DNA of 64,000 bases from MGML01 sp034416335 (GCA_034416335.1 DAOULV010000010.1:225596-289595), one strand, 5' to 3'; shown: positions 54,308-63,720, counted from the stretch's first letter. Notes: generated by a model from the sequence alone, not told the origin. Translations and numbers: made by a program.

Positions 54308-55315
54308 ATGAAAGCAGTGGTTGTTGAAGAACTGGGGAAAGCTTTGGTCAAGGATGTCCCCCTCAGGGAAATGGGCCCGGAGGACGTAAAAGTAAAAATT
54401 GATCTGTGCGCGGTGGGTGGAGCCGACCCGTACGCGGTTACCGGTGAAATCCCGTTTCGGTTACCATACTATGTAGGTTACCAGGCGTCCGGTACAGTCG
54501 AGGAACTCGGTAAAGATGCCAATGCCATGGGTCTCAAGGTTGGAGATAAAGTGACCCTCGACCAGCACCGTTACTGCGGCTCCTGCTATAATTGCCGCCA
54601 CGGTCGCGAGACATTCTGCCGAACTCCAGGTTACGGATATGTCGACTCCCTGATGGCAGAATACGGCATGGTTCATCAGCGGCAGGTTTTCAAGATACCC
54701 GATGGTGTGGAAATGGAAGAAGCCACCCTCACCGAGGTTATCGGTGCCGCCTTACAGCCGCTCGAACTGGCGCCCTTTAACCAGGGAGACAGCGTAATGG
54801 TTATCGGCGGCGGCGCCTGCGGACTAACCATACTTCAGCTCTGTAAGTTACGCGGTGCTACAAAGCTGACAATGGTCGAACCGCTTGAATTCAAGCGAAA
54901 ACTGGCGCTCGAACTCGGAGCCGAATACGTCATCGATCCGAATACTCAGGATGTCGTCTCCGAAGGAGCCAGGATAACCGGCGAACGTGGTTACGACCGG
55001 GTGATAGAAGCTTCGGGAGATTCCGCTATGATTTCCCCGTGCCTTGACCTTGCCGCGAGATGCGGCAAAATATTGTACTTCGCTATCTATCCCGACCACC
55101 CGGATATCATCGTCCCCTTCGATAAACTCTGGTTCAAAGAACTGACTATTCACGGCGTCTTCGGGCAGTCCCATATGTTCCCAAGGGCTGTAAACATGCT
55201 TCCTTACCTTAACCTGAAACCCTACCGCGGACCTACCTTCACCCTGGAAAACTTTATGGACGCTTTCGACGCCCACAGGACCAACCAGTACGTCAGGGTA
55301 CTCGTCAAGTGCTGA
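54308..55315 (+). CDS. Medium-chain zinc-type dehydrogenase with altered catalytic metal site
   Basis: A 335-residue MDR-family enzyme. The structural zinc set is complete: Cys90, 93, 96 and 104 (CGSCYNCRHGRETFC). The catalytic zinc site is not: Cys34 is present (DLCAVGGADP), but the usual GHE motif reads GYQ at residues 57-59 (VGYQASG), losing the His. The Rossmann site is VMVIGGGACGLTILQL. It might bind zinc in another way, or catalyse a metal-independent reduction like quinone or enoyl reductases. It looks like a single gene with a hairpin after it. Confidence 0.88.
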   Translation: MKAVVVEELGKALVKDVPLREMGPEDVKVKIDLCAVGGADPYAVTGEIPFRLPYYVGYQASGTVEELGKDANAMGLKVGDKVTLDQHRYCGSCYNCRHGRETFCRTPGYGYVDSLMAEYGMVHQRQVFKIPDGVEMEEATLTEVIGAALQPLELAPFNQGDSVMVIGGGACGLTILQLCKLRGATKLTMVEPLEFKRKLALELGAEYVIDPNTQDVVSEGARITGERGYDRVIEASGDSAMISPCLDLAARCGKILYFAIYPDHPDIIVPFDKLWFKELTIHGVFGQSHMFPRAVNMLPYLNLKPYRGPTFTLENFMDAFDAHRTNQYVRVLVKC

Positions 55316-55358
55316 TGCACTCTAGATAACCTGACTGTCTTCTCAAAGAAACAGGTGT

Positions 55359-55385
55359 GGGATTCCGGGAGTTACCCGGAATCCC
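55359..55385 (+). terminator. Hairpin after the dehydrogenase gene
   Basis: GGGATTCCGGG and CCCGGAATCCC pair perfectly around a 5-base loop, 43 bases after the stop. There is no strong T run, so termination may be partial. Confidence 0.6.
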
Positions 55386-55465
55386 GCTTACCGTCTCTTA
55401 TCGTAATGTTGACAACTCCGGGTAACCGGGTATAATAAACCCACCCGGTTCTACGAGGATATGAT

Positions 55466-55699
55466 ATGGTTTTTAATTCCGATATTATCGAAAGGGCCTG
55501 GAATCTTTCTCACGGTCAATGTCAGTGCGAACGCACTTTCCACGACCATGACGGCAGATGTAATCAAAAACTGACATGGAGAAATCGAGGAAACCGCGAG
55601 AGTAAGACGGGATGGCAGGTCCACAGCAAGAGTAGCGCTTATCGCGGTCTGACCGACTGCGAGATTCTGTGCTTTAAATGTTACGACACCATCCTGTAA
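55466..55699 (+). CDS. Small HNH-like zinc-finger protein
   Basis: A 77-residue protein with GQCQCERTFHDHDGRCNQKL, then GWQVHSKSSAYRGLTDCEIL and CFKCYDTI. The pattern CxC, a His near the middle and a final CxxC recalls the zinc frame of HNH nucleases. The catalytic His-Asn-His set is not clear, since Val-His-Ser replaces the usual D-H. It may be a degenerate HNH used to bind nucleic acid. The TACGAGGATATG sequence gives a weak ribosome binding site. Confidence 0.65.
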   Translation: MVFNSDIIERAWNLSHGQCQCERTFHDHDGRCNQKLTWRNRGNRESKTGWQVHSKSSAYRGLTDCEILCFKCYDTIL

Positions 55700-55807
55700 A
55701 TAATGCCTCCTTTCGCCGGTCAGTTGCGGTTAACAGACCAGGTCATAATTTGACACCGCAATCGACCGGAGACCATAATAATTATAGGAGACAGCAGGAG
55801 AATACAA

Positions 55808-56005
55808 ATGGAAGCCAAATGTAAGAAATGCGATCGTGAGTTCAGCGACCAGCCTAACGAGTATCCGGGTAAGGTATACGTTCACAAACATGAAGTCCTC
55901 TGCGAGGACTGCCTTATAAACATGGGCATCTTACCTGATCATGATGATGCCGAACATATTCGCCTTCTCACCGATATCCAGATGTTCACGGACAGACTGG
56001 TATAA
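55808..56005 (+). CDS. Small zinc-ribbon protein
   Basis: A 65-residue protein with two cysteine pairs, AKCKKCDREF and LCEDCLIN, spaced for a single zinc ribbon, and an acidic His-rich tail (PDHDDAEHIRLL). TAGGAGA precedes the start. It lies 108 bases after the HNH-like gene, and both are zinc proteins, but a shared function is not shown. Confidence 0.65.
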   Translation: MEAKCKKCDREFSDQPNEYPGKVYVHKHEVLCEDCLINMGILPDHDDAEHIRLLTDIQMFTDRLV

Positions 56006-56127
56006 TTCATTTCAATCTTCCCTGACAGCAACGGGAAATTTAACGAGGTCATATCTCACCGTCTGTATGATAACTCACCCGAAGAACTGGGGCATAAAGG
56101 AACTCGCTGAAAAGTGTGGAAATAGAA

Positions 56128-56181
56128 TGGTGGGCCATTCTGGGTTCGAACCAGAGACCGCAGTCTTATCAAGACTGCGCA
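56128..56181 (-). pseudogene. Truncated tRNA-Ile 3' half (duplicate of the tRNA at 56689)
   Basis: The 3' half of tRNA-Ile, from the encoded CCA through the T arm and anticodon stem with anticodon GAU, is repeated here almost unchanged (two substitutions before the break). The D arm and 5' acceptor strand are degenerate, so no working tRNA can form. The similarity also continues past the CCA into the flank, so a segment of about 85 bp was copied. Confidence 0.8.
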
Positions 56182-56310
56182 CTACGAATCTAACTATAGT
56201 ACTTAATCCCCTCGCTATAACCATACCTATTACAATAAGTAATGACGTTCATATCTGATAAACATAGATATTATTGGATATATTATCTGGATTAAGTGTA
56301 ATATCATTCT

Positions 56311-56625
56311 ATGAAACTCGATAAAGTCCCTGTGTCCTCTTCAGGAAAATGGTCTTTAGGGCTTTTCAGCTCTGCAATCGTGTTTTTTGGTCTATCCTAT
56401 GCCGTTGGTGGAATAGGAGAATATTTTGAATTAATAGTTATAAGCAATGCTGTCCCGAGGATATTACTATATATTACGGGACTCTGTGGTATTTCGTCAT
56501 CAATAACAGGTATCATCGGTATTGTTAGTCTGAAAGACAGGTCAATACTGGTATACCTTACTACATTTTTGGGTTTTGGTATTTTTCTGTCGTTGTTATT
56601 AGCGTATTTGATAAACCCCAGTTAA
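56311..56625 (+). CDS. Small membrane protein between the two tRNA-Ile copies
   Basis: A 104-residue protein with three likely membrane helices (SAIVFFGLSYAVGGIGEYF, ILLYITGLCGISSSITGIIG, FLGFGIFLSLLLAYLI). It is AT-rich and lies between the tRNA-Ile repeat copies, so it may be cargo or chance residue of an inserted segment. No ribosome binding site is obvious. Function not known. Confidence 0.55.
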   Translation: MKLDKVPVSSSGKWSLGLFSSAIVFFGLSYAVGGIGEYFELIVISNAVPRILLYITGLCGISSSITGIIGIVSLKDRSILVYLTTFLGFGIFLSLLLAYLINPS

Positions 56626-56688
56626 CAGAAACAACCATGTAGTTTATGATTGGAACATCAAATTCATTCTGAGAAATGTGGAAAAGAA

Positions 56689-56765
56689 TGGTGGGCCATT
56701 CTGGGTTCGAACCAGAGACCTCAGTCTTATCAGGACTGCGCTCTAACCAGCTGAGCTAATGGCCC
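56689..56765 (-). tRNA. tRNA-Ile (GAU)
   Basis: A complete cloverleaf on the minus strand from GGGCCAT at 56765 to the encoded CCA at 56689. The acceptor stem GGGCCAU/AUGGCCC is perfect, the anticodon arm CAGUCCUGAUAAGACUG gives GAU, the T arm has GGUUCGAACC, and the discriminator is A. Confidence 0.96.
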
Positions 56766-56837
56766 ACACGGGGTAAAATCGTATTGATTTTAACCCATTA
56801 TCCATAAAAAAAGCAAGATGCCTGCCATAATACAAAG

Positions 56838-57626
56838 CTACATCTTATAACTTCCGTACTCGCTGTGCTCCATCCCCCACATCTCGAAAGCCTTGATGTA
56901 GTGGTCCGGCTGGGGGAAGTCGTGAAGCATCAGCCTGCTCTCGAGACCGAACCGCCCCATCCTTTCCCGCATCTCCTTCACCCTGTCCATCAGCGCTTCC
57001 ATCTTACCGGCGGGGATTGTAATCATCATCTCTCCGTCGTCCGCCAGAGCACGGGCTGTCTCGCCCGGGTCGGGCAGCACAATCCAGTACTCGCCGGTCA
57101 GCAGCGGATTCACCACTGCATAGGTGCAGGAAGGAGCGAAATAGTGGGTATGCAGCGTCTCCACATCTTCCTTCGGCACCGCCATCATCAGGCTTCGAAG
57201 CTGGTTGGTGGTCGGGTACATCAGCACCAGGTCGGGAACGTAGGTCGCGGTCTCCAGCGGCGCGGTGAGAATACCGATATATTTACCCGGTTCCAGCGTG
57301 TAATACCCCATCGCCTGTCCCGGCACCATATCAGGTCTTTCCGGTCGCTCGTCCAGGCCGTAGGCGGTAATCGGTGCCGGGCACCAGTTATCCTCCTTCA
57401 GCATCGCCACCGTCTTTTTATCGCGGCGGGACATCGCGAAAGCCTGGCACTGGGAGTAGTGGACGCCGTCGTCGCGCTTCGGCCTGTAGGCTCCATCCGG
57501 TATATCGGATTCCTTCTCCAGCATCTTCACGGCAAGCGGCGAGGTATGCATTTTAAGTACATTCTCGAGCAGTTCTCCGTACTCTTTGTATTCTTTTATT
57601 GAAGGCATATTCCCCTCCTTTAACAA
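56838..57626 (-). CDS. DUF169 family protein
   Basis: A 262-residue member of DUF169, a family common in anaerobic archaea and bacteria. The recognisable blocks are LKMHTSPLAVKMLEKESDIP, YSQCQAFAMSRRDKKT and MVPGQAMGYYTLEPGKYIG. A conserved Cys in SQCQA and another in NWCPAP could hold a metal or cofactor. No enzymatic role is established for the family. Stands alone, with GGAGGGGA before the ATG. Confidence 0.85.
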   Translation of the reverse strand: MLKEGNMPSIKEYKEYGELLENVLKMHTSPLAVKMLEKESDIPDGAYRPKRDDGVHYSQCQAFAMSRRDKKTVAMLKEDNWCPAPITAYGLDERPERPDMVPGQAMGYYTLEPGKYIGILTAPLETATYVPDLVLMYPTTNQLRSLMMAVPKEDVETLHTHYFAPSCTYAVVNPLLTGEYWIVLPDPGETARALADDGEMMITIPAGKMEALMDRVKEMRERMGRFGLESRLMLHDFPQPDHYIKAFEMWGMEHSEYGSYKM

Positions 57627-57836
57627 CTTCGTGCTGCTGGTATTCTACAACAATCTGCATGTGAAACACAGCGGTAAATTATTCATACCGATATTACAGG
57701 TATTTCGTTAATGCATATAATCGATATTGAAAATGTGAATTTTTTCGGTTAAGTTAGGGGAAAAGAGGCGAAGACTGGTATAATGAATACAGGGACCGGT
57801 CGCCGCAGCCGTGACCGGGTGAGAGGGAGGAATGGA

Positions 57837-58811
57837 ATGGACGAAGCTTTTACGCAGGCCCAGCAGACCATCGAAAAGATAGCAGATAATGTTGAAAAAA
57901 TTATAGTTGGAAAACGCCGGGCTGTTGAGCTTGCAGTAATGACGGTAATCAGCCAGGGACACCTGCTTATTGCCGACCCGCCGGGCGTAGGCAAGACGAT
58001 GCTTGCCCGGAGTCTGGCGAAATCCGTCAACTGCACCTTCAAGCGGATACAGTTTACCCCCGATATGCTTCCCGGCGACGTTACCGGAGTGTCCGTGTTC
58101 AACCAGAAGACTTCCGACTTCGAATACCGTCCCGGTCCGGTGATGGCGCAGATAGTCCTGGCGGACGAAATAAACAGGGCTAATCCCAGGGTGCAGTCGG
58201 CTCTGCTTGAATGTATGGGAGAGAAACAGGTAAGTGTCGACGGGACGACCTATGACATACCGTCGCCTTTTCACGTGCTCGCCACCGAAAATCCGGTGGA
58301 GTATGAAAGCACCTTCCCGCTGCCGGAGACGCAGCTTGACAGGTTCCTGATGTCGATAAGCCTCGGTTATCCTGCAGCTCCGGATGAAGTCAATATCCTG
58401 GACAGGCAGCAGTTTACCCACCCGATAGAAAAACTTGAAGCCGTGGCTGGTGCCGACGAAGTGGTATCGATACAGGAAACGGTCAGCGGTGTCCACGTGG
58501 ATGACACGATTAAAGAGTATATCGTCTCCATAACCGGAGCGACACGTGATAATTCTTCGCTGTACCTCGGGGCTTCTCCCCGCGGTTCGCTGGCGCTCTA
58601 CCGCGCTTCTCAGGCGCGGGCTTTGATGGAAAAACGTGATTATGTCCTCCCCGATGACGTAAAAGCACTGGTGGTGCCGGTATTATCGCACCGCATAAAA
58701 CCACTGACTTCATCCAATACCCGCAGCGGCGATGCCGCCGCTATCCTCAACGGGATACTCGAAACGGTGCCGGTCCCTGGAGTACCTCATGACCGGAAAC
58801 GCTCGTCATAG
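57837..58811 (+). CDS. MoxR-type AAA+ ATPase
   Basis: A 324-residue AAA+ chaperone. Walker A is ADPPGVGKTMLARS and Walker B is IVLADEINRANPR, with ATENPVEYESTFPLPE and LDRFLM as sensor segments. The ATG at 57837, preceded by GGGAGG, is preferred over an upstream reading at 57783 of basic, non-conserved sequence. MoxR proteins help mature or release a partner, here most likely the two downstream proteins. The gene leads a three-gene operon MoxR - DUF58 - transglutaminase. Confidence 0.93.
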   Translation: MDEAFTQAQQTIEKIADNVEKIIVGKRRAVELAVMTVISQGHLLIADPPGVGKTMLARSLAKSVNCTFKRIQFTPDMLPGDVTGVSVFNQKTSDFEYRPGPVMAQIVLADEINRANPRVQSALLECMGEKQVSVDGTTYDIPSPFHVLATENPVEYESTFPLPETQLDRFLMSISLGYPAAPDEVNILDRQQFTHPIEKLEAVAGADEVVSIQETVSGVHVDDTIKEYIVSITGATRDNSSLYLGASPRGSLALYRASQARALMEKRDYVLPDDVKALVVPVLSHRIKPLTSSNTRSGDAAAILNGILETVPVPGVPHDRKRSS

Positions 58812-58853
58812 TCCGGTCCGGTGCGCTAAATTTCTCATGCGGGTTTTAAAGTT

Positions 58854-60083
58854 ATGAAAATCAAACCGGTCGTTATCATAATACCTGTTGTAATTGCACT
58901 CGTGGCACTTATCGGCGGTTCCGTCCTGGTATGGCAGCTTTTCCTTTTCTCGCTGCTGATGTTTGTACTCGGTTATCTCTGGGCGCTGATAAATATTCGC
59001 GGTGTCGATATCCGTGTTAAAAACCCGCCCGAATACTCCAGGGTCGGAGACTGGTTCGAGGAAGAAATTACCGTAACGAACAACAGCATCACGCCAAAAT
59101 TCGGAATAACGGTAAGCGGCATATCCGACCTGCCCGGTTACGGGAACTCGCTTTCCCTGAACCTGCCGTCGGAGAACTCCCACTCCTGGCAGTCCCGGAT
59201 TTTCTGTCTGCGCCGGGGACTTTATACGCTGGGGACCGTTAACGTATCCGCTTCGGACCCTCTCGGACTGGTCACCCTGAACAGGGTTTCCGGGGAAGAC
59301 CGAAAACTCCTGGTCTTTCCCGAAACGCTTGCCCTGCCCTTTTTCGAACCGGACACTTACACCGGAACGGAATACGGCACCGGAAGGTGGTTGAGGAGTG
59401 GGACGAGTTCGACTATCGGTCAGGTGCGTGAATATTCCAGCGGCGATACTTTAAACCACGTCCACTGGCCGAGTACCGCTCATATCGGCACTCTGATGGT
59501 CAAGGTCTTCGAACCCGACCAGATGAGACACCAGTCCCGCAACATCTGGCTCGTTGCCAATATGCACAGGGAAGACCACCTTGGTACCGGTGTCGAATCC
59601 ACAGAAGACTACACGGTGACTATTACCTCATCGATACTCAACAAATACCTGGATTCAGCGAAAGAGACCGGTCTCTTAATGTCAGGCGACCGACGCTATG
59701 TTTTTACTCCCGGCACTGGTGATGAGTTCGGATACCGTACCGATGAAGCTCTCGCCCGCGTAAGTGCATACGGAAGAGAACCGTTAAGCAGACTTCTGGC
59801 TGAAGAAAATAACCGGTTCCAGAGAGATTCCGTCGTAATAATAGTAACTCCCTCGACTGAGGACAGTCTCATTTCCGCCGTTCATGATTTACGTAACAGG
59901 GGATGCCTGGTCGTATTGGTCCTCATCGATTCCGCCAGCTTCGGAGGAACGACCGGCAGTCTTAAATCGGCGAGAGACCTTTCGATAGCCGGAGCACAGG
60001 TATATATAGTAAGGAAGGGCGATGATATTGCCAGGGTCCTCGACAGCCGGCACGTATCCTCGCCACTAATGTATGGAGAATAG
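58854..60083 (+). CDS. DUF58 membrane protein
   Basis: A 409-residue protein with two N-terminal helices (VVIIIPVVIALVALIGGSV and LFSLLMFVLGYLWAL) and a cytoplasmic part that carries the DUF58 signature DTLNHVHWPSTAHIGTLMVK. The later part has a von Willebrand factor A-like pattern (SVVIIVTPSTEDSLISAVHD). This family is nearly always next to MoxR and a transglutaminase, as here. Probably a scaffold for the complex. Confidence 0.9.
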   Translation: MKIKPVVIIIPVVIALVALIGGSVLVWQLFLFSLLMFVLGYLWALINIRGVDIRVKNPPEYSRVGDWFEEEITVTNNSITPKFGITVSGISDLPGYGNSLSLNLPSENSHSWQSRIFCLRRGLYTLGTVNVSASDPLGLVTLNRVSGEDRKLLVFPETLALPFFEPDTYTGTEYGTGRWLRSGTSSTIGQVREYSSGDTLNHVHWPSTAHIGTLMVKVFEPDQMRHQSRNIWLVANMHREDHLGTGVESTEDYTVTITSSILNKYLDSAKETGLLMSGDRRYVFTPGTGDEFGYRTDEALARVSAYGREPLSRLLAEENNRFQRDSVVIIVTPSTEDSLISAVHDLRNRGCLVVLVLIDSASFGGTTGSLKSARDLSIAGAQVYIVRKGDDIARVLDSRHVSSPLMYGE

Positions 60084-60089
60084 TCCTCA

Positions 60090-62390
60090 ATGACATACAG
60101 GTTCGGTGGCATGGTCGCCAGTGAAAACAGGACGAAGGGTTCCCGCTTCTGGAACGCATTACCGCGGGAGTGGGTAACCGTACTCCTGTCATTTATCACG
60201 CTGGAGATAGCCATTCTTTCCATAGAAAGGGCTAAGTGGCTGCAAAGCCAGCCCTCTTTGACCTTCGTACTGATTTTATCGATGCTGGCAGGAGTTGCGC
60301 TGGTGAAGTGGCGGATAAACCGTCCTGTCAGATGGTGCCTGGTTATAGCCGGTGGAATACTGGTAACCGCCTGGCAGACCCTTGTCACGCTGCCCCCGTC
60401 GCAGTTGTCCTGGTACGAGCGGCTGGGGAATGCCCTGGAATCCGTCTGGGGCGTGATAACAATGGCACAAACCGATGCCAGTTCGATACATTTCGTTATC
60501 TTCCTGGTGCTTTTCACCTGGTTCCTGGGATATGCCTCTACGCGGTTCGTATTACGCCGGCAGAATGCCTGGGGTGTTGTCATCCCGGGGGTAATTGTCC
60601 TGCTTATAAACCTGAGCAACCTGCCGGAAAACTATTACGGTTATCTTGTATTCTTCCTGGTTGCCGCGGCGCTGCTCGTCGGTCAGACAAGGCTGATGAA
60701 AAACAATTCTCTGGTTACCACGGTCGGCAAGAACTCCGCCTATAGCATCACCCGGTTTTTCGCGTCTTCGGTACTGAGCATCGGCATACTGGCAGCCGCA
60801 GTAACCTGGTTTACTCCGGACATTCAGCCCGGGAGGATAGCCAGCGTCAATGCCAATGAAACTCCGATACTGGAAAATATCAAGGACTACCTGGACAACC
60901 TCCTCGCCAGAATACCCCGAAAACAGCCTCTGGTAAGTTCGGAAGACCAGAGTGAATACCTGTTTACCGGAAACTACGAACGTTCCGGCGATGAAGTCCA
61001 TTTCATCATCAGTTCGGACTCTCCGCAATACTGGCGGACCTGGGTATACGATGTTTACACTTCCTCCGGCTGGCAAAACAGCGATATAGTCGAATCGCCT
61101 CCGGAGCAGGAATCCGCGGATAAAGGAGACTCCCACCTTAACGGCCGGGAAGAGATATCATACGACGTGGAAGTCCGCCTGAAAACCGATATCCTGTTGA
61201 CGGCAGGCCAGTTACTGTCTTCCGATGTCCCAGTATCGCGTCACGCTCTGGCACCGTTTGATTCGACTGCTCCGGATGAACAGTTCACCTCGGAGAGAAC
61301 GATTACCGCGGTATTACCTTATAATCTTGATTCGGGACAGCGATACGGAGTCACTTCGAGCGTTATCTCTGCAACCCCTCTGGAACTGGCGAATGCCGGA
61401 GAAGATTACCCGGCGTATATCGAACACTATTATCTGCAGCTGCCCGATACCCTGCCTGACAGGGTAAGGGAGTTCAGTGAAAATGTAACCGCGAACGCCA
61501 CGACGCCCTATGAAAAAGTTATGGCTATCAGCGATAACCTTTCGCAGTTTATCTACAGTCTGAAAACTCCTCCGCCGCCAAAGGGAACGGATGCGGTAGA
61601 ATTCTTCTGCTTCAGTGAACAGTCTGGCGCCTGCGCCGATTTTGCCTCGGCGATGGTGGTTCTGCTCCGTTCCGCCGGAGTGCCGGCGAGGTTCTGTACC
61701 GGCTATCAGTACGGCGAACTTGACCCCGATTCCGGAAAATACGTTGTGCGTATCAGCGACCGTCACGCTTGGGCAGAGGTGTATTTCCCGGGATACGGGT
61801 GGGTGGAATTCGAAGCAACCCCCGGTAGTTCCACTCCCAGGGGTATTGTAGGCGTAGAAGCGTTTACCGGCGGAGGGACTACTGAAGTCTGGGATCCTTA
61901 TCTTTACATGGAACCTTTCCTGTATCCGTCATCTACCCCGTCATCCACTTTTACAGCACCGGACGTATCCCTCGATACGACTTCCGTTTTTCTGGTATGG
62001 CCTTTTATATTTCTGGCTGTTGGCATACCACTCGCCGGTATTTTATACTTCGTGTATTTCCGCTGGGGAAGGTCTCGCAACAGGCGTCTTAGCGGTAGCA
62101 CCGAATACGAATCCGAAGTATATGCCGGAATGTGCGAACTGGCGGCTCAGGCGGACCTGGGACCTTTACCACATCAAACGCCGCTCGAATATTCCGCTCA
62201 GCTTGCTGCGGAATTCCCCGGCGAGTCCGGCTCTATTAACCTCATACTACAGGCATTCCTGGAGCGTCGTTACGGACGTGAAAGGGTTTCGGAACGGGGC
62301 GAAGAAATGAACTGGCGGCTGATGAGAGCCAGGCGTTTAATCTTCGATGCCATCAGGGAACGGCTTAAAGAAAAAGGTAAACGTGTATAG
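60090..62390 (+). CDS. TgpA-like transmembrane transglutaminase-domain protein
   Basis: A 766-residue protein starting 7 bases after the DUF58 stop. It has about seven N-terminal helices, an external transglutaminase-like domain with the catalytic Cys in SGACADFASAMVVLL and His in DRHAWAEVYFPGYG, then Glu in WVEFEATPG, one more helix (VFLVWPFIFLAVGIPLAGIL) and a DUF4129-like tail. The catalytic triad looks complete. This group acts on proteins or peptidoglycan outside the membrane in other bacteria, but its substrate here is unknown. Confidence 0.92.
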   Translation: MTYRFGGMVASENRTKGSRFWNALPREWVTVLLSFITLEIAILSIERAKWLQSQPSLTFVLILSMLAGVALVKWRINRPVRWCLVIAGGILVTAWQTLVTLPPSQLSWYERLGNALESVWGVITMAQTDASSIHFVIFLVLFTWFLGYASTRFVLRRQNAWGVVIPGVIVLLINLSNLPENYYGYLVFFLVAAALLVGQTRLMKNNSLVTTVGKNSAYSITRFFASSVLSIGILAAAVTWFTPDIQPGRIASVNANETPILENIKDYLDNLLARIPRKQPLVSSEDQSEYLFTGNYERSGDEVHFIISSDSPQYWRTWVYDVYTSSGWQNSDIVESPPEQESADKGDSHLNGREEISYDVEVRLKTDILLTAGQLLSSDVPVSRHALAPFDSTAPDEQFTSERTITAVLPYNLDSGQRYGVTSSVISATPLELANAGEDYPAYIEHYYLQLPDTLPDRVREFSENVTANATTPYEKVMAISDNLSQFIYSLKTPPPPKGTDAVEFFCFSEQSGACADFASAMVVLLRSAGVPARFCTGYQYGELDPDSGKYVVRISDRHAWAEVYFPGYGWVEFEATPGSSTPRGIVGVEAFTGGGTTEVWDPYLYMEPFLYPSSTPSSTFTAPDVSLDTTSVFLVWPFIFLAVGIPLAGILYFVYFRWGRSRNRRLSGSTEYESEVYAGMCELAAQADLGPLPHQTPLEYSAQLAAEFPGESGSINLILQAFLERRYGRERVSERGEEMNWRLMRARRLIFDAIRERLKEKGKRV

Positions 62391-62417
62391 AAGCCGGATT
62401 TACCGAAACACAGGTTA

Positions 62418-63575
62418 TTATTCGGGTAACTCCAGAATCTCGATTACCGGCGGATTCGGAGGATCTCCGATAAACCAGTACAGGTAGTTATCGCATACCC
62501 TGTATTTCTGGTAATAACCACCGTAGTAATTTTCAAAGAAATTCGAGGCATCCGGTAAGGTACCGAATCCCGCTGCTACTGGTGTATCCGGTTTCGAGAT
62601 ATCGAGTATATCCAGTCTGATTTCTGCCCACAAATCTGGATACTTCATGGTAAAAATATAGAATTTATCACCGGCGATAAATACCGGTCCCGTAAACTGG
62701 CGGTCCTTCACTCTGATGAGTCCCGTTTCTTTCGGCTCCACCGGCTCTGAAATATCCAGGACCGATACGAGCATTCTTTTTTCTACCGATAAGACCATAT
62801 AAGCAATTTCATCTTCTATTGCCATTCTCATCGTGTAACAGGGATAAATTATGTCAGGATTTTCATCGTCAGCAGGAGCGCTGAACGTCATTTCATTAAC
62901 TATTTTCAGTTCAGGCGGTACGGATGTGTCGATGATAAACAGGTGAGTGCTGTCTTTCGCGTACATCAGGTTATCATGCAGCACCATCTGTATACCGGAC
63001 TGTGTCTGCAAATGCAGATATCCTGCTTCTACCGGATTTTCAGGGTCCGAAAGGTCAAGCGTGGTTATCCCGAAATTACCGTAAGTCGTGAACGCGTAAT
63101 CTCCCGAAATGACCATCTGGTTCGTGCTCAGACCTTCCACCTTTGAGATTTCACGGGGGTTATTCGGGTCGGACACGTCGATTACCCGGAGATAACTGCC
63201 TGCGGACACATATAAAACGGTTCCTTGTAAAGCAGTACTCCTTATAAACGAAGAATTGTCGCCGGTATCGATATACGCGGCTTTCTCAGGAGAGGTCTTA
63301 TCCGTTATATCAAGTACCAGGATACCCGGTGAAACCGGAGTATTGGAATTTAAAGTATTTATCTCCAGGAAGAGATATTCTTTCCCATCGATTATCCCCG
63401 TTAGCCCGCTGCCGGTATAATCAGCGCCGGGTTCTTCTATCCTGTACTCACCCTTCACCGGGAGTTCTGCAGAAATGAGATTAGGAGAGGTCGAACAGGA
63501 AGTCCAGAATAAGACGGTTGAAATAATTATGATAAACGGAACAACAATCAGCACTGTGTTTTTCCGGTTCAGCAT
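62418..63575 (-). CDS. LVIVD-repeat beta-propeller lipoprotein
   Basis: A 385-residue surface lipoprotein. The start at 63575 (MLNRKNTVLIVVPFIIIIST) gives a signal peptide ending in a lipobox (LFWTSC). The mature part has repeated units such as ILVLDITDKTSPEKAAYI, LRVIDVSDPNNPREISKV, ITTLDLSDPENPVEAGYL and LDILDISKPDTPVAAGFG, the LVIVD repeat that builds a propeller. It converges with the transglutaminase gene. It probably binds a protein or a polymer at the cell surface; no enzyme site is visible. Confidence 0.88.
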   Translation of the reverse strand: MLNRKNTVLIVVPFIIIISTVLFWTSCSTSPNLISAELPVKGEYRIEEPGADYTGSGLTGIIDGKEYLFLEINTLNSNTPVSPGILVLDITDKTSPEKAAYIDTGDNSSFIRSTALQGTVLYVSAGSYLRVIDVSDPNNPREISKVEGLSTNQMVISGDYAFTTYGNFGITTLDLSDPENPVEAGYLHLQTQSGIQMVLHDNLMYAKDSTHLFIIDTSVPPELKIVNEMTFSAPADDENPDIIYPCYTMRMAIEDEIAYMVLSVEKRMLVSVLDISEPVEPKETGLIRVKDRQFTGPVFIAGDKFYIFTMKYPDLWAEIRLDILDISKPDTPVAAGFGTLPDASNFFENYYGGYYQKYRVCDNYLYWFIGDPPNPPVIEILELPE

Positions 63576-63670
63576 CAAACGTAAATCTCCTGATATCCCT
63601 GAAATATAATAACAGCTTCTTCGGAAAAGAATAAGTCGGTAATAATACAATTAAAGATCAACTCATACTG

Positions 63671-63720
63671 TCATTACGAGGAGTCCCGATTCACAAGTTC
63701 ATCGGGACGACGTTTTAATC
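63671..63720. repeat. REP-like palindromic repeat, copy B
   Basis: A sequence of the form CATTACGAGGAGTCCCGATT ... ATCGGGACGACGTTTTAATC resembles the element at 49830-49878 in start, centre and end, with changes. The centre TCCCGAT/ATCGGGA forms a hairpin. Confidence 0.6.

Noticed and set aside
55941..56258. A 105-codon plus-strand frame over the tRNA-Ile fragment
   Set aside because: It runs through the antisense of a tRNA copy and overlaps the zinc-ribbon gene's end in another frame; not a protein gene.
57783..57836. Longer N terminus for the MoxR gene
   Set aside because: The extra 18 residues are basic and unlike the family, and the ribosome binding site GGGAGG lies just before ATG 57837.
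60236..60745. A 169-codon frame inside the transglutaminase gene
   Set aside because: Same-strand overlap with a clear membrane protein; composition typical of an out-of-frame shadow.
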